A DNA stretch of 64,000 bases from Bacteroidales bacterium UBA5349 (GTDB lineage Bacteria; Bacteroidota; Bacteroidia; Bacteroidales; Tenuifilaceae). Location of the stretch: positions 68,176-132,175 of the forward strand of contig DHQB01000023.1 of NCBI GenBank assembly GCA_002410065.1, in the 5' to 3' direction. The notes beneath the pieces were generated by a model. That model ran no database searches. It was not told the origin of the DNA and saw only the letters and a list, made by a program, of their open reading frames with translations. A program made the position numbers and the translations under genes. Below are positions 38,962 to 47,518 of this stretch, piece after piece. Each line of letters starts with the position of its first letter. The stretch's first letter is position 1.

Positions 38962-39798
38962 TTATAAACCCAAGGCTTTGTTTACCGCATCGGTAAATCC
39001 CGATTCATTATTCGACTTAACAACCTCAAATTGATTTTTTAACTCCTCGGGAGCATTTGATACCACGTAGCTATTTGGAAAATGGCTTAGCATATCCAAA
39101 TCATTATAATCATTCCCAATGGTTGCCACCTCATAAGGTTTTATATCAGTGAGTTTGCAAATATTCTCAATGCCAAAAGCCTTTGAAACGTCACGCCTAA
39201 AAATCTCCATCCATATTGAGTGCCCATCCAATGGCGACGTTGCACGGATAACTTTTAGCTCAGGGAAACTGCATTTTATTTTTTCGAACCATTCAACATC
39301 ATGCGGGAGTATTGCAATTACTTGTGCTGCCGATGAGCCATAGTTAACTCCAGGAGCAAAAGGCTGGCAAAATGGTTGATATACGGCCAATCTGCGATCA
39401 AAATCGGGATTATCGTTACCCGAGCGATAGTATAAAAACCTATGATTTGAGGGTATTGGTTCGTGTATCATAAAATCTACACTGTGGCGCATTAGCTCAT
39501 CTACAATTTCTTGAACCTGGTTTGCCGCTATTTCAGTAGTATAAATTAGGCTTTTATTTTTAAGATCGACTGCTCCTGCACCCGATGAGAAGATTAGGTA
39601 ATCTACAGGAAAATCGTCAGATAGGACTTTTGAGTAGGAGTAGGGCGATCGGCCAGTTGCTATTACCCTAATTATGCCCCGGTTACCAAGTTCGTTTAGT
39701 GTATTAACATCACTTTGGCTTACAGATCCCTTATCGTTCAATAGGGTGCCATCCAAATCGGTAACAAACATTTTTAAATTGAGGTGCATACTTGACAA
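38962..39798 (-). CDS. HAD-family hydrolase (Cof/YbiV type)
   Basis: A 278-residue haloacid-dehalogenase-superfamily phosphatase with a type IIB cap. Motif I, FVTDLDGTLLNDKG, holds the nucleophile Asp. Motif II is RVIATGRSPYS. The late motif IV reads ATIGNDYNDLDMLSHFPNSYVVSNAPEEL. Cof-type enzymes dephosphorylate small sugar or cofactor phosphates such as FMN, PLP or hexose phosphates; specificity is not predictable from sequence. The start is the first ATG (MSSMHLNLKMFVTDLDG). A later Met at residue 10 would still keep motif I. Confidence 0.92.
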   Translation of the reverse strand: MSSMHLNLKMFVTDLDGTLLNDKGSVSQSDVNTLNELGNRGIIRVIATGRSPYSYSKVLSDDFPVDYLIFSSGAGAVDLKNKSLIYTTEIAANQVQEIVDELMRHSVDFMIHEPIPSNHRFLYYRSGNDNPDFDRRLAVYQPFCQPFAPGVNYGSSAAQVIAILPHDVEWFEKIKCSFPELKVIRATSPLDGHSIWMEIFRRDVSKAFGIENICKLTDIKPYEVATIGNDYNDLDMLSHFPNSYVVSNAPEELKNQFEVVKSNNESGFTDAVNKALGL

Positions 39799-40098
39799 TA
39801 CCTAGAGAGGCTTATTAAATTTTAGCTCAGTTACAATTGAGGAATTGTAAAACAAAAGCATCCGATTTTCGTTAAACATTATAGGGGAAAAAAAACTTAA
39901 AAGTTATTTCGTGCAAATGTATTAAAAGATAATGCCCTTTCAAATCCTATAATGATTTTTGAGAGGTAATCAAGCGCTGTCATTACTTTACGTTTTTATT
40001 TGGTTAAGATAGGTTAATATCACACGAATAAATTTTTATCTTAAGGAAGAAATTCGTATTTTTATAGCAAGTAATTCAATCATTAAAAAATCTAGGAT
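39799..40098. other. Divergent intergenic region between HAD and 86-residue protein genes
   Basis: AT-rich, no gene visible. It contains the full-consensus minus-strand promoter at 39914-39943. On the plus strand, TATTTTTA near 40058 is one base off a -7 box for the downstream gene, without a clear -33. Confidence 0.5.
39914..39943 (-). promoter_or_regulatory. Promoter upstream of the HAD hydrolase gene
   Basis: On the minus strand, TTG (39943-39941), 19 bases, then TACATTTG (39921-39914): a full consensus match. The leader to the ATG at 39798 would be about 110 bases, long enough to hold a regulatory structure, though I see none that is clear. Confidence 0.6.
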
Positions 40099-40359
40099 AT
40101 GGGGAAAACAATCACATTTAATGAACTCAGGAGGGTTAAAGACCAGTTGCCTGATGGTACTATGCAGATTATTGCAGAGAAGTTGAATCTGAATCCAGAG
40201 ACCGTTCGAAACTATTTTGGCGGAACCAACTGGGAAAATGGCGAATCTGTAGGTTTTCATTATGAGCAAGGACCCGATGGAGGGATTGTTATACTCGACG
40301 ATACTACTATTCTTGACTTAGCATACCAAATAATTGAAGAGTCAAAAGCAGAAGTATAG
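40099..40359 (+). CDS. Small protein with a helix-turn-helix-like segment
   Basis: An 86-residue protein. Residues 16-40 (LPDGTMQIIAEKLNLNPETVRNYFGG) read like a helix-turn-helix of a DNA-binding domain. The second half is acidic (GPDGGIVILDDTTILDLAYQIIEES). I think of it as a conserved Bacteroidota DNA-binding-type protein, but I cannot name a family. It is monocistronic, with a strong terminator 25 bases after its stop. Confidence 0.75.
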   Translation: MGKTITFNELRRVKDQLPDGTMQIIAEKLNLNPETVRNYFGGTNWENGESVGFHYEQGPDGGIVILDDTTILDLAYQIIEESKAEV

Positions 40360-40383
40360 TCGCTTTTTTGTGAGAAGTTTTTT

Positions 40384-40416
40384 AACAAAGGCAGTGAAGT
40401 TTTTACTGCCTTTGTT
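40384..40416 (+). terminator. Intrinsic terminator after the 86-residue protein gene
   Basis: Perfect 12-base arms aacaaaggcagt (40384-40395) and actgcctttgtt (40405-40416) around the loop gaagttttt. Confidence 0.8.
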
Positions 40417-40453
40417 TGTTGCAATCTGTTATTGATTTATTACTTAAGCACAG

Positions 40454-41290
40454 ATGATTAATAACTATAGCCAGGCAGAGACTAAGTGGCTCAACCGAAT
40501 TTGCCATTTTCTTGGGTCTGTATACAAAAACACTCATCTTCCTTCGCACGATATATCGCATCATATTAGGGTTTGGCATAACTGCAAAAGTTTAATGGCA
40601 CAGTCTAGTGTTTATATTGATACTAAGCCTGAGATTAATGCGGAGCAATTACTTATTGCCAGCCTCTTTCACGATACTGGCTTAACCGTTGATAATAGTG
40701 AGAAGCATGGGTTTATTAGTGCGGAAATTTGTAAGGAATTTTTCAATCAAAACCCGAGTCTGCTAGTTGATAATCTGGATATGATCCTTTTTGCTATAGA
40801 GCACCACGATGATAAAAGCGCAAGAGTGAATGACTTTAAAAACCTATCACCAGTGTTGCAACTTACCCGGCTATTATCAACATCCGATGATTTGGATGCT
40901 TTTGGAATTGTTGGTGTTTACAGATATATTGAAATCTACTCTTTAAGGGGTAATTCGCTAGAGGAAATCCCGCAAAAGGTTTTGCCTAATATGGCAAACA
41001 GATTTGAGAATTTCAGGAAACTTATTAATGATGATTCGAACTTTGCACAATTCCATACAAAACGGTACCATGATGCAACTCGTTTTTTTCAAAGTCTAGA
41101 TTGCGAGTTGAGCAACTCCGTTAAGGGTTTGGGTGAACATGATTATTTTGCAAGGTCAATTATCCACAACGTTATTAAGAAAGGATATTCAATTGATCAA
41201 ACAATTATTAGTGAAACTGATATGCTGAAGCAGGGTTTAGTTTTAGATTGGTTTAAGCAACTGAAAAATGAGATTGAACTCCCCCAATAA
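40454..41290 (+). CDS. HD-domain phosphohydrolase-like protein
   Basis: A 278-residue protein with HD-superfamily metal ligands: His in HDISHHIRVWHNC (about 32-44), the His73-Asp74 pair in ASLFHDTGL, and AIEHHDDKSA further on with DDLDAFGIVGVYRY. HD proteins hydrolyse phosphate mono- or diesters, often nucleotides. No second domain is attached, and the substrate is unknown. No signal peptide. It lies just after the terminator of the previous gene and is separated from the carboxypeptidase gene by 205 bases, so it is likely its own transcript. Confidence 0.8.
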   Translation: MINNYSQAETKWLNRICHFLGSVYKNTHLPSHDISHHIRVWHNCKSLMAQSSVYIDTKPEINAEQLLIASLFHDTGLTVDNSEKHGFISAEICKEFFNQNPSLLVDNLDMILFAIEHHDDKSARVNDFKNLSPVLQLTRLLSTSDDLDAFGIVGVYRYIEIYSLRGNSLEEIPQKVLPNMANRFENFRKLINDDSNFAQFHTKRYHDATRFFQSLDCELSNSVKGLGEHDYFARSIIHNVIKKGYSIDQTIISETDMLKQGLVLDWFKQLKNEIELPQ

Positions 41291-41317
41291 TGCTATGGCA
41301 TAGATACCCGTTTTTTT

Positions 41318-41344
41318 TAGCTTTGTGAAAAACATATATTTTTG
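41318..41344 (+). promoter_or_regulatory. Two candidate -7 boxes upstream of the carboxypeptidase gene
   Basis: TAGCTTTG (41318-41325) and TATTTTTG (41337-41344) both match TAnnTTTG. Neither has a clean TTG at 19 bases. Starts here would give leaders of about 150-165 bases containing the nested inverted repeats at 41350-41430. Confidence 0.35.
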
Positions 41345-41349
41345 ACCTT

Positions 41350-41430
41350 GTTTTAAACTTAATGCCTAAGAAGTATCAAATACAAACTATTGCTAAGAGC
41401 CATTCAATAGCAATGATATAAGTTTAAAAC
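41350..41430 (+). repeat. Nested inverted repeats in the leader of the M14 carboxypeptidase gene
   Basis: Outer arms gttttaaactt (41350-41360) and aagtttaaaac (41420-41430) are perfectly complementary over 11 bases. Inside them, attgcta (41389-41395) and tagcaat (41408-41414) form a second perfect stem. Together they would fold the leader RNA into one long interrupted hairpin about 65 bases ahead of the start codon. It is not a riboswitch that I recognise. Confidence 0.55.
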
Positions 41431-41495
41431 AAATTCAATTAATTGATTGTTAATATCCTGTATTGAGATCTTAACACACTGAAAATACTATTCGG

Positions 41496-43271
41496 ATGAA
41501 AAAGTTTTTAGCCTATTTCTTTTACTCTGTTATTGCCTCATTGGTACTAATTTTTATTGCTCGCCAAATAGTTAAGGAAAGCGTTAAAAAGATGCCCGAG
41601 GTCATCCTTCGATACGAGGATAACTATAGTTTAACCTATGCTGAAACCATAGAAGCGTTAAGAGCTTTATCAAAAAAACACTTAACCGCTAAACTGTTAG
41701 CATACGGTAACACCGACATTGGCCAACCTCTTCATCTTTTTGTTATTTCAAAAACCAAAAACTTTAGCCCCAGTGCCATAAAAGAGAAAGGTTTTAGGGT
41801 GATAATGGTTAACAATGGAATTCACCCAGGCGAGCCCTGCGGCGTTGATGCCAGCGTTAAGTTGGCTCGTGATATTCTTGCAAATAAAGATGGTCTTTGG
41901 GAGAAAATGGATAGTACAATTCTTTGCATTATTCCAATTTACAATGTGGGAGGCGCCCTTAATCGTTCTCCATATACTAGGGCAAACCAGAATGGGCCTA
42001 GTGAGCAAGGGTTTAGGGCAAATGCCAAAAATTTAGATCTAAATCGAGATTATGCTCCAATGAAAAGCAAAAATGCACAATCCTTTGCCAAGATATTTCA
42101 TCAATGGAAACCTGATTTGTTGATTGATACCCACACAACAAATGGTGCCGACTACCAGTACGTAATGACCTTAATCCCTCCACATGCACAAGAGTTGCCA
42201 CCAATGCTTGGTAGTTTGTTAAACGAGGATCTTGAGCCCTTTCTTTACAATTCGATGAAGGAGTCGGGTTATGAAATGATACCCTACGTATCGCCTATGG
42301 GACAATCACCCGAAAATGGACTTCAGCTATTCTTAAATTCTCCAAGGTACACCACAGGGTACGGACGACTTTTTAATACCATTACCTTTACAACAGAGGC
42401 TCATATGTTTAAACCTTTCAAAGATAGGGTTTTAGCAACATACGAATTTATTAAGGCCTCAATAAATTATTCAAATGATAAAGGGGCTTTGCTTACTAAA
42501 GCAAAAGACCAGTCGAATGAGTTTATTAAAGCCCAAAAAGAGTTCACAATACGTAGGATGCTCGACACTACCCGATTTGAGGAGATAGAGTTTAAAGGAT
42601 ACGAATCGGAATACATTGATAGTAAAATAACGGGAGGTAAGCGACTTAGATATAACAGGGATAAACCGTTCACTAAAAATATCCCATACTATAAGCATTA
42701 CCTGCCGAAGTTGACCATAACAACGCCCGATTACTATGTTATTCCACAGGCTTGGAACGAGGTTATTTTTAGGTTAACTCTCAACGGAGTAAAAGTTGAA
42801 CGCATTGAAAGAGATACCCTTATGAGTGTTGAGTCGTTTTATATAACAAGTTATGATACACAGCCTAGGCCATACAACGGTAACTACCTACATTATAATG
42901 TTGAGGTGAGAACAGAGGTGCAGAGCATACAGTTTTTCAAGGGAGATTATTTGGTTCCAACCAATCAGGTTACAAATCTCTACATTGTTGAAATGCTGGA
43001 GCCTCAAGCGGATGATTCGTTTTTCGCATGGAATTTTTTCGATTCTGTTCTACAACGCAAGGAATACTTTTCACCCTATGTGTTTGAAGATTTTGCAGAG
43101 AAAATGCTCAATAATGATGCAGAGCTTAGAAAAGAGTTTGAGAGCAAAAAGAAATCAGATAAACGGTTTGCTAGCAATTCCTACAGCCAACTTACTTATC
43201 TTTACGAGCGCTCGCCCTATTTTGAAAAGAGTTACATGCGTTACCCAGTATATAGGTTAAACCGCAATTGA
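41496..43271 (+). CDS. M14-family zinc carboxypeptidase, membrane anchored or secreted
   Basis: A 591-residue protein with an N-terminal hydrophobic segment (about 5-23, LAYFFYSVIASLVLIFIA) and an M14 peptidase domain. Zinc ligands are His110 and Glu113 in NNGIHPGEPCG and His213 in LIDTHTTNGADYQY. The C-terminal half has no motif I recognise and may be a beta-sandwich domain plus a helical tail. It should release C-terminal residues from peptides in the periplasm. No T9SS sorting domain is present. The last four bases (ATGA) overlap the flavoprotein gene, so translation is coupled. An unusual structured leader lies upstream. Confidence 0.9.
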   Translation: MKKFLAYFFYSVIASLVLIFIARQIVKESVKKMPEVILRYEDNYSLTYAETIEALRALSKKHLTAKLLAYGNTDIGQPLHLFVISKTKNFSPSAIKEKGFRVIMVNNGIHPGEPCGVDASVKLARDILANKDGLWEKMDSTILCIIPIYNVGGALNRSPYTRANQNGPSEQGFRANAKNLDLNRDYAPMKSKNAQSFAKIFHQWKPDLLIDTHTTNGADYQYVMTLIPPHAQELPPMLGSLLNEDLEPFLYNSMKESGYEMIPYVSPMGQSPENGLQLFLNSPRYTTGYGRLFNTITFTTEAHMFKPFKDRVLATYEFIKASINYSNDKGALLTKAKDQSNEFIKAQKEFTIRRMLDTTRFEEIEFKGYESEYIDSKITGGKRLRYNRDKPFTKNIPYYKHYLPKLTITTPDYYVIPQAWNEVIFRLTLNGVKVERIERDTLMSVESFYITSYDTQPRPYNGNYLHYNVEVRTEVQSIQFFKGDYLVPTNQVTNLYIVEMLEPQADDSFFAWNFFDSVLQRKEYFSPYVFEDFAEKMLNNDAELRKEFESKKKSDKRFASNSYSQLTYLYERSPYFEKSYMRYPVYRLNRN

Positions 43272-44527
43272 TGAAGAATACTCATTATGATGTTGTAGTA
43301 ATTGGTGCTGGTCCGGCAGGGTTACTTGCTGCGGGAAAGGCAGCAATGGAAGGTGCTAGAGTGCTGGTTTTGGAGAAAATGGAAAAACCAGCCCGAAAAC
43401 TTCGGATAACAGGCAAGGGCCGATGCAACATCACAAATCTTAAACCCCTCGATGAATTTTTAGCGGAAATAAAACCTGAACCACGATTCTTGAGAGATGC
43501 TTTTAGCGAGTTCTTTAGCAATGATATAATTGAGTTGATAGAATCTCAGGGTGTGGGTGTAGTTATCGAAAGAGGACAGAGGGTTTTTCCGAGTAGCGGG
43601 AAAGCGTGGGACGTTGCCGAGGCTTTAATTCGTTGGGCAAAAGAGCAAGGTGTTACTATTGTTTGTCACGCAACCGTAACGGCCATTAATCTCACTAATA
43701 ATGCCATTAGTTCTGTTGCATACAAAGCAAATGGAGAGCATTTGGTGCAGTGTGGCAGTGTTGTGTTGGCAACTGGGGGGAAATCATACCCTGCAACGGG
43801 TTCAACAGGTGAAGGTTTTTTATTGGCTGAAAAATGTGGTCACAAAATTAGTCCCTTAAGGCCAACATTAGTGAGTTTGGAGACGAGTCCAGTCCATAGT
43901 AAAGCCTCTGGATTGCTCCTTAAGAATGTCAACCTTTCCGTTTTGGTTGGGGGTAAAAAGATGAGCCAAGAGTTTGGTGAATTGGAGATTATGCCCTATG
44001 GCCTTAGCGGAGCTATAGTGCTAAGGGTAAGCAGGGAAGTTGTTTGCTTTTTAGATGAAGGAAGGGATGTTGAGTTGGAGATTGACCTTAAGCCTGCATT
44101 GAGCCATGAAAAAATAGATAATAGGCTGCTGCGCGAGATTGAAGAGAATTCAAGGATGGGGATGATTGATTTAGCGCGCAAACTATTGCCGAAACAACTA
44201 GCTGAAATTATGCTTGACGAGTTGGGGATTGCCTTCCAAAAAATCGTTTCCAGAGCATCATCGGATGATCGTAAACTTATTAGACTTTGGCTAAAGGGAA
44301 AGCGTTTCAGGGTTACTGGCTATCGTTCATGGAACGAAGCAATAGCTACAGCAGGTGGGCTTTTGCTTAAGGAGGTTGATCCGCGAACCATGGAATCGAA
44401 ATTGGTAAAAGGATTATACTTTGCAGGCGAAGTTCTGGATTTGGATGGCGCAACCGGAGGGTTTAATCTGCAAATTGCCTACTCAACGGGATGGTTAGCA
44501 GGTAAGAGTGCAGCTGCCGCTCGCTAA
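43268..44527 (+). CDS. FAD-dependent oxidoreductase of the HI0933/YhiN family
   Basis: A 419-residue flavoprotein. The N-terminal dinucleotide-binding motif is VVIGAGPAGLLAAGKAAMEGARVLVLEK. The family signature KLRITGKGRCNITNL follows. A mid-region LATGGKSYPATGSTGEGF and the C-terminal FAD-binding GLYFAGEVLDLDGATGGFNLQIAYSTGWLAG complete the picture. The family is widespread, and its reaction is not well established. It overlaps the carboxypeptidase gene by four bases (ATGA) and its stop overlaps the convergent FAH-family gene by four bases. Confidence 0.92.
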   Translation: MMKNTHYDVVVIGAGPAGLLAAGKAAMEGARVLVLEKMEKPARKLRITGKGRCNITNLKPLDEFLAEIKPEPRFLRDAFSEFFSNDIIELIESQGVGVVIERGQRVFPSSGKAWDVAEALIRWAKEQGVTIVCHATVTAINLTNNAISSVAYKANGEHLVQCGSVVLATGGKSYPATGSTGEGFLLAEKCGHKISPLRPTLVSLETSPVHSKASGLLLKNVNLSVLVGGKKMSQEFGELEIMPYGLSGAIVLRVSREVVCFLDEGRDVELEIDLKPALSHEKIDNRLLREIEENSRMGMIDLARKLLPKQLAEIMLDELGIAFQKIVSRASSDDRKLIRLWLKGKRFRVTGYRSWNEAIATAGGLLLKEVDPRTMESKLVKGLYFAGEVLDLDGATGGFNLQIAYSTGWLAGKSAAAAR

Positions 44528-45135
44528 CGAACAAAAAAATCGAGCATAAGTTTGTTGTTCATATAGGCTTTTAGCCTATCGCCAATTTTAACTGGGCCAA
44601 CCCCCGAAGGCGTACCGGTGAAAATCAGATCGCCAATTTTTATGGTCACAAACTGTGATACATATGCAATGAGCCTATCGATACTAAAAATCATTTGCGA
44701 TGTGTTTCCCCGTTGTACTGTTTCCTCATTCTTTTCAAGCCAGAAATCGATATTGCTAACTCCACCAAGTTCTTCTAGGCTAATAAAATGGCTAATAGGG
44801 GCTGCTCCGTCAAAGGCTTTAGCTATTTCCCAGGGTAGTCCTTTCTGCTTGCATTCCTGTTGCAAATCTCTGGCTGTAAAATCAATGCCCAACCCAATTT
44901 CGTTGTAGTAACGGTGGGCAAACTTCTCGGCAATGTTTCTACCCAAGCGGTTAATCTTAACAACTATTTCTAATTCGTAATGAACCTCATTTGAGAAAAG
45001 GGGATAGAAAAAGGGCTCATTGTTCCGTAAAAGTGTAGTATCAGGCTTAAAGAAAAAAATAGGTTTTTCGGGAACAGGCGATGCCATTTCTTGGGCATGC
45101 TCTGCGTAGTTTCTCCCAATGCAAATAATTTTCAT
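44524..45135 (-). CDS. Fumarylacetoacetate hydrolase-family protein
   Basis: A 203-residue single-domain FAH-fold protein. The N-terminus MKIICIGRNYAEHAQEM is the classic start of the small FAH enzymes. Metal ligands sit in VHYELEIVVKI (Glu pair) and GIDFTARDLQQECKQKGLPWEIAKAFDGAAP. The end carries GDLIFTGTPSGVGPVKIGD. Members act as acylpyruvases, oxaloacetate decarboxylases or hydratases. Short length and motif order suggest the acylpyruvate hydrolase/oxaloacetate decarboxylase group. It is 13 bases downstream of the membrane methyltransferase gene. Confidence 0.92.
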   Translation of the reverse strand: MKIICIGRNYAEHAQEMASPVPEKPIFFFKPDTTLLRNNEPFFYPLFSNEVHYELEIVVKINRLGRNIAEKFAHRYYNEIGLGIDFTARDLQQECKQKGLPWEIAKAFDGAAPISHFISLEELGGVSNIDFWLEKNEETVQRGNTSQMIFSIDRLIAYVSQFVTIKIGDLIFTGTPSGVGPVKIGDRLKAYMNNKLMLDFFVR

Positions 45136-45148
45136 CAGGCAAAATAGG

Positions 45149-45904
45149 TTAGCGTCCTTCTACACTTAAAACTTTTGTTTTTTTGTGCAAAAACCTAATG
45201 GTAAAATAGAATACTATAACAAATGCAAATGCTCCAAGCCATATGTATGCTGCAATGCTATTGGGCATAAAGTTCATGCCCTGCTTTATTACAACATGTG
45301 CATAATGGAATACAAAGAAAATTATCACCATAAAAAACAAACCAGTGTACTCTCGGCGGAGAACATTCTTAAAAGAGAAGAAATCATCAGGTTTTTCCCA
45401 CTGGCTGAACTTTGGGATAAAACTTGGAACTGAATTAGCCCAATCTAAATAATCTTGGCCAAACTTATCTCTGAGAAATGCTTCCTCAGCATACATAATC
45501 CTCTCATAATAAAGCCAGTAGAATAGGATAAAGAATAAGATAAACCAACCATTGGCGGTTAGCAGTGCAATTCCAAGCCACATTAAAAAGTTACCAACAT
45601 ATAGTGGATGTCTAACAATGGAGTACGCGCCTTTAGTGTTGAGCACTTTAGCAATTTGCTCCTTCGTATTTCTACCCGAGGTGTTTTTGGGTACAAAACC
45701 AATTACAAGTGATCTGGCGATGAGTCCTAAAAAACTAACACCAAAGCATATGGCAAAAAAGTATTCAGGAACAATTTCTCCGTTGGTTGTATATTGCGAA
45801 TATAGGTGTACTCCAAAACCAAAAATGAAAAGAGGAATTGGAAAATAGCTTCGATACTTAAAAAGGAAATTACCCTGCTTCCTAAAATCTTCCATTAATG
45901 CCAT
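45149..45904 (-). CDS. Isoprenylcysteine-methyltransferase-like membrane protein
   Basis: A 251-residue protein with about five membrane segments. The ICMT/PEMT-type motif is RHPLYVGNFLMWLGIALL, followed by YWLYYERIMYAEEAFLRDKFGQDYLDWANSVPSFIP, which matches the SAM-binding end of bacterial isoprenylcysteine carboxyl methyltransferase-like proteins. Bacterial members methylate small or lipid molecules, mostly unknown. A -7 box (TACTTTTG, minus strand 45942-45935) lies about 30 bases upstream. It is followed by the FAH-family gene. Confidence 0.8.
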   Translation of the reverse strand: MALMEDFRKQGNFLFKYRSYFPIPLFIFGFGVHLYSQYTTNGEIVPEYFFAICFGVSFLGLIARSLVIGFVPKNTSGRNTKEQIAKVLNTKGAYSIVRHPLYVGNFLMWLGIALLTANGWFILFFILFYWLYYERIMYAEEAFLRDKFGQDYLDWANSVPSFIPKFSQWEKPDDFFSFKNVLRREYTGLFFMVIIFFVFHYAHVVIKQGMNFMPNSIAAYIWLGAFAFVIVFYFTIRFLHKKTKVLSVEGR

Positions 45905-45934
45905 AGGTTCAAATATTAGTAGTTATGATAGTGC

Positions 45935-45942
45935 CAAAAGTA
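45935..45942 (-). promoter_or_regulatory. -7 box of the membrane methyltransferase gene
   Basis: TACTTTTG on the minus strand matches TAnnTTTG fully. The nearest TTG is 23 bases upstream rather than 19. Confidence 0.4.
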
Positions 45943-46025
45943 TCTTTAAATTTTTAAATTCGAAACAAAATATTTAGAAAACAGATTTATTCTTGGTGCC
46001 TAATCCTATTATTTAATAAAATAAG

Positions 46026-46033
46026 TACATTTG
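46026..46033 (+). promoter_or_regulatory. -7 box of the outer-membrane barrel gene
   Basis: TACATTTG matches TAnnTTTG fully and lies 20 bases ahead of the ATG at 46054. No good -33 TTG is seen. Confidence 0.45.
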
Positions 46034-46053
46034 AAAAACTAAAACCTTAAGCC

Positions 46054-47436
46054 ATGCATTATAAACATTTTACTTTAGTTCTGGTAGCCTATATTCTATT
46101 TGCCCTTAGTGCTTATAGTCAAGATGGGACCAAAGAGGGTAAAGAGGAAAAAGTAAAAACAGGTTGGAACTTTGGCGGTTTGCCTGCCGTTTCGTTTGAC
46201 TCAGACCTAGGTTTTCAGTACGGTGCACTACTCAATATTTTTAATTATGGTGATGGTAGCATGTACCCAAAATTTAAGCACAACCTATACGTTGAGTGGT
46301 CTCGGTTTACAAAGGGCAGCGGAATAAATAGAGTTTTTTTTGATACAAAATACCTAATACCGGGAGTAAGGTTTACAACAGACTTAAGCCTATTAACCGA
46401 TAAAATGTATGATTTTTATGGGTTTAATGGTTACGAATCGCAATATAATGCTGCATGGACTGATAGTGACGTTCCCGAATATTTATCAAGAGCGTTTTAC
46501 AAGTATGACAGAAAACTATTCCGATTCTCCGTTGATTTGCAGGGTAAACTCCCCATTGAGAATTTTGGGTGGGCTGCCGGGATTGGCCTGTTTGATTATC
46601 AGGTTGGACCTGTAGATATCGATAAACTCAATAAAGGGAAAGATGATGAAGACAAATTACCAGATATCCCATCACTTTATCAGCACTACATTAATTGGGG
46701 TATTATTTCGCCCGATGAGGCCAAGGGCAGTTTTGTTACATACCTTAAGGCAGGGATAGTTTATGATACCCGCGATAATGAACCAAACCCCAATAAAGGG
46801 ATATGGACAGAAGCCGTTTTTTCCTATGCACCGTCGTTTATGGGTATTGGTAACGATTTTCAGCACATGAAATTTAATATAACTCACCGTCAGTACTTTA
46901 CACTTTTCCCTGAGCGACTTACTTTTGCCTACCGTTTAGGCTATCAGGGCACTGTGTTCGGAACTTGTCCATTTTACTTACAGCAAAGCATTACCACACT
47001 AATCCTCCGCGGGTCAACTTCCGAAGGCTTGGGTGGTGGGAAATCAGTTCGAGGCGTAGTTCGTAATCGCGTTATAGGCGATGGCATTGCCTGGGCAAAT
47101 CTCGAACTTCGTTGGAAGTTTGTTAAGTTCCAGTTTATCAATCAAAATTTCTACCTGTCGCTTAATGGCTTTGTTGATGGTGGACAGGTGGTTACACCCA
47201 TAAAGTTTAGCACAAGCAATGTTGATTGGGCTGCCTACGACTGGCAAACGCCTGATAACACCCCAACAAAAGATGAAATTTTTAGCGCTGACAAAGAATC
47301 ACTCCACTTGAGTTTTGGTGCCGGACTAAGAATTGTGATGAACAGAAACTTTATCATTGCTGTTGACCATGGTCGCCCATTTGATGAGCGCGATGGCAAA
47401 AGCGGAACATACATAGGGCTGAATTTCCTATTCTAG
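46054..47436 (+). CDS. BamA/TamA-type outer membrane beta-barrel protein
   Basis: A 460-residue protein with a signal peptide (about 1-22, YILFALSAYS-Q) and alternating amphipathic strands throughout. Late blocks are typical of the Omp85/surface-antigen barrel: RGSTSEGLGGGKSVRGVVRNRVIGDG (the VRGF-like L6 loop region) and a terminal aromatic residue (YIGLNFLF). There is no room for POTRA repeats, so it is not BamA itself but a short barrel-only relative, as seen in many Bacteroidota. It may insert proteins or act as a pore; function not established. A terminator follows. Confidence 0.82.
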   Translation: MHYKHFTLVLVAYILFALSAYSQDGTKEGKEEKVKTGWNFGGLPAVSFDSDLGFQYGALLNIFNYGDGSMYPKFKHNLYVEWSRFTKGSGINRVFFDTKYLIPGVRFTTDLSLLTDKMYDFYGFNGYESQYNAAWTDSDVPEYLSRAFYKYDRKLFRFSVDLQGKLPIENFGWAAGIGLFDYQVGPVDIDKLNKGKDDEDKLPDIPSLYQHYINWGIISPDEAKGSFVTYLKAGIVYDTRDNEPNPNKGIWTEAVFSYAPSFMGIGNDFQHMKFNITHRQYFTLFPERLTFAYRLGYQGTVFGTCPFYLQQSITTLILRGSTSEGLGGGKSVRGVVRNRVIGDGIAWANLELRWKFVKFQFINQNFYLSLNGFVDGGQVVTPIKFSTSNVDWAAYDWQTPDNTPTKDEIFSADKESLHLSFGAGLRIVMNRNFIIAVDHGRPFDERDGKSGTYIGLNFLF

Positions 47437-47454
47437 TTATATGAGATTTAATGC

Positions 47455-47497
47455 AAAAAGCGGGGTATGAATGAAAGCATTCATGCCCCGCTTTTTT
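47455..47497. terminator. Bidirectional terminator between the barrel gene and the DUF819 gene
   Basis: Nineteen-base arms (47455-47473 and 47478-47496, from aaaaagcgggg to ccccgcttttt) with a single G-T pair and a four-base loop. T and A runs lie on the two sides, so it serves both convergent genes. Confidence 0.88.
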
Positions 47498-47518
47498 ATT
47501 AATACAGGTTTGATTAAA

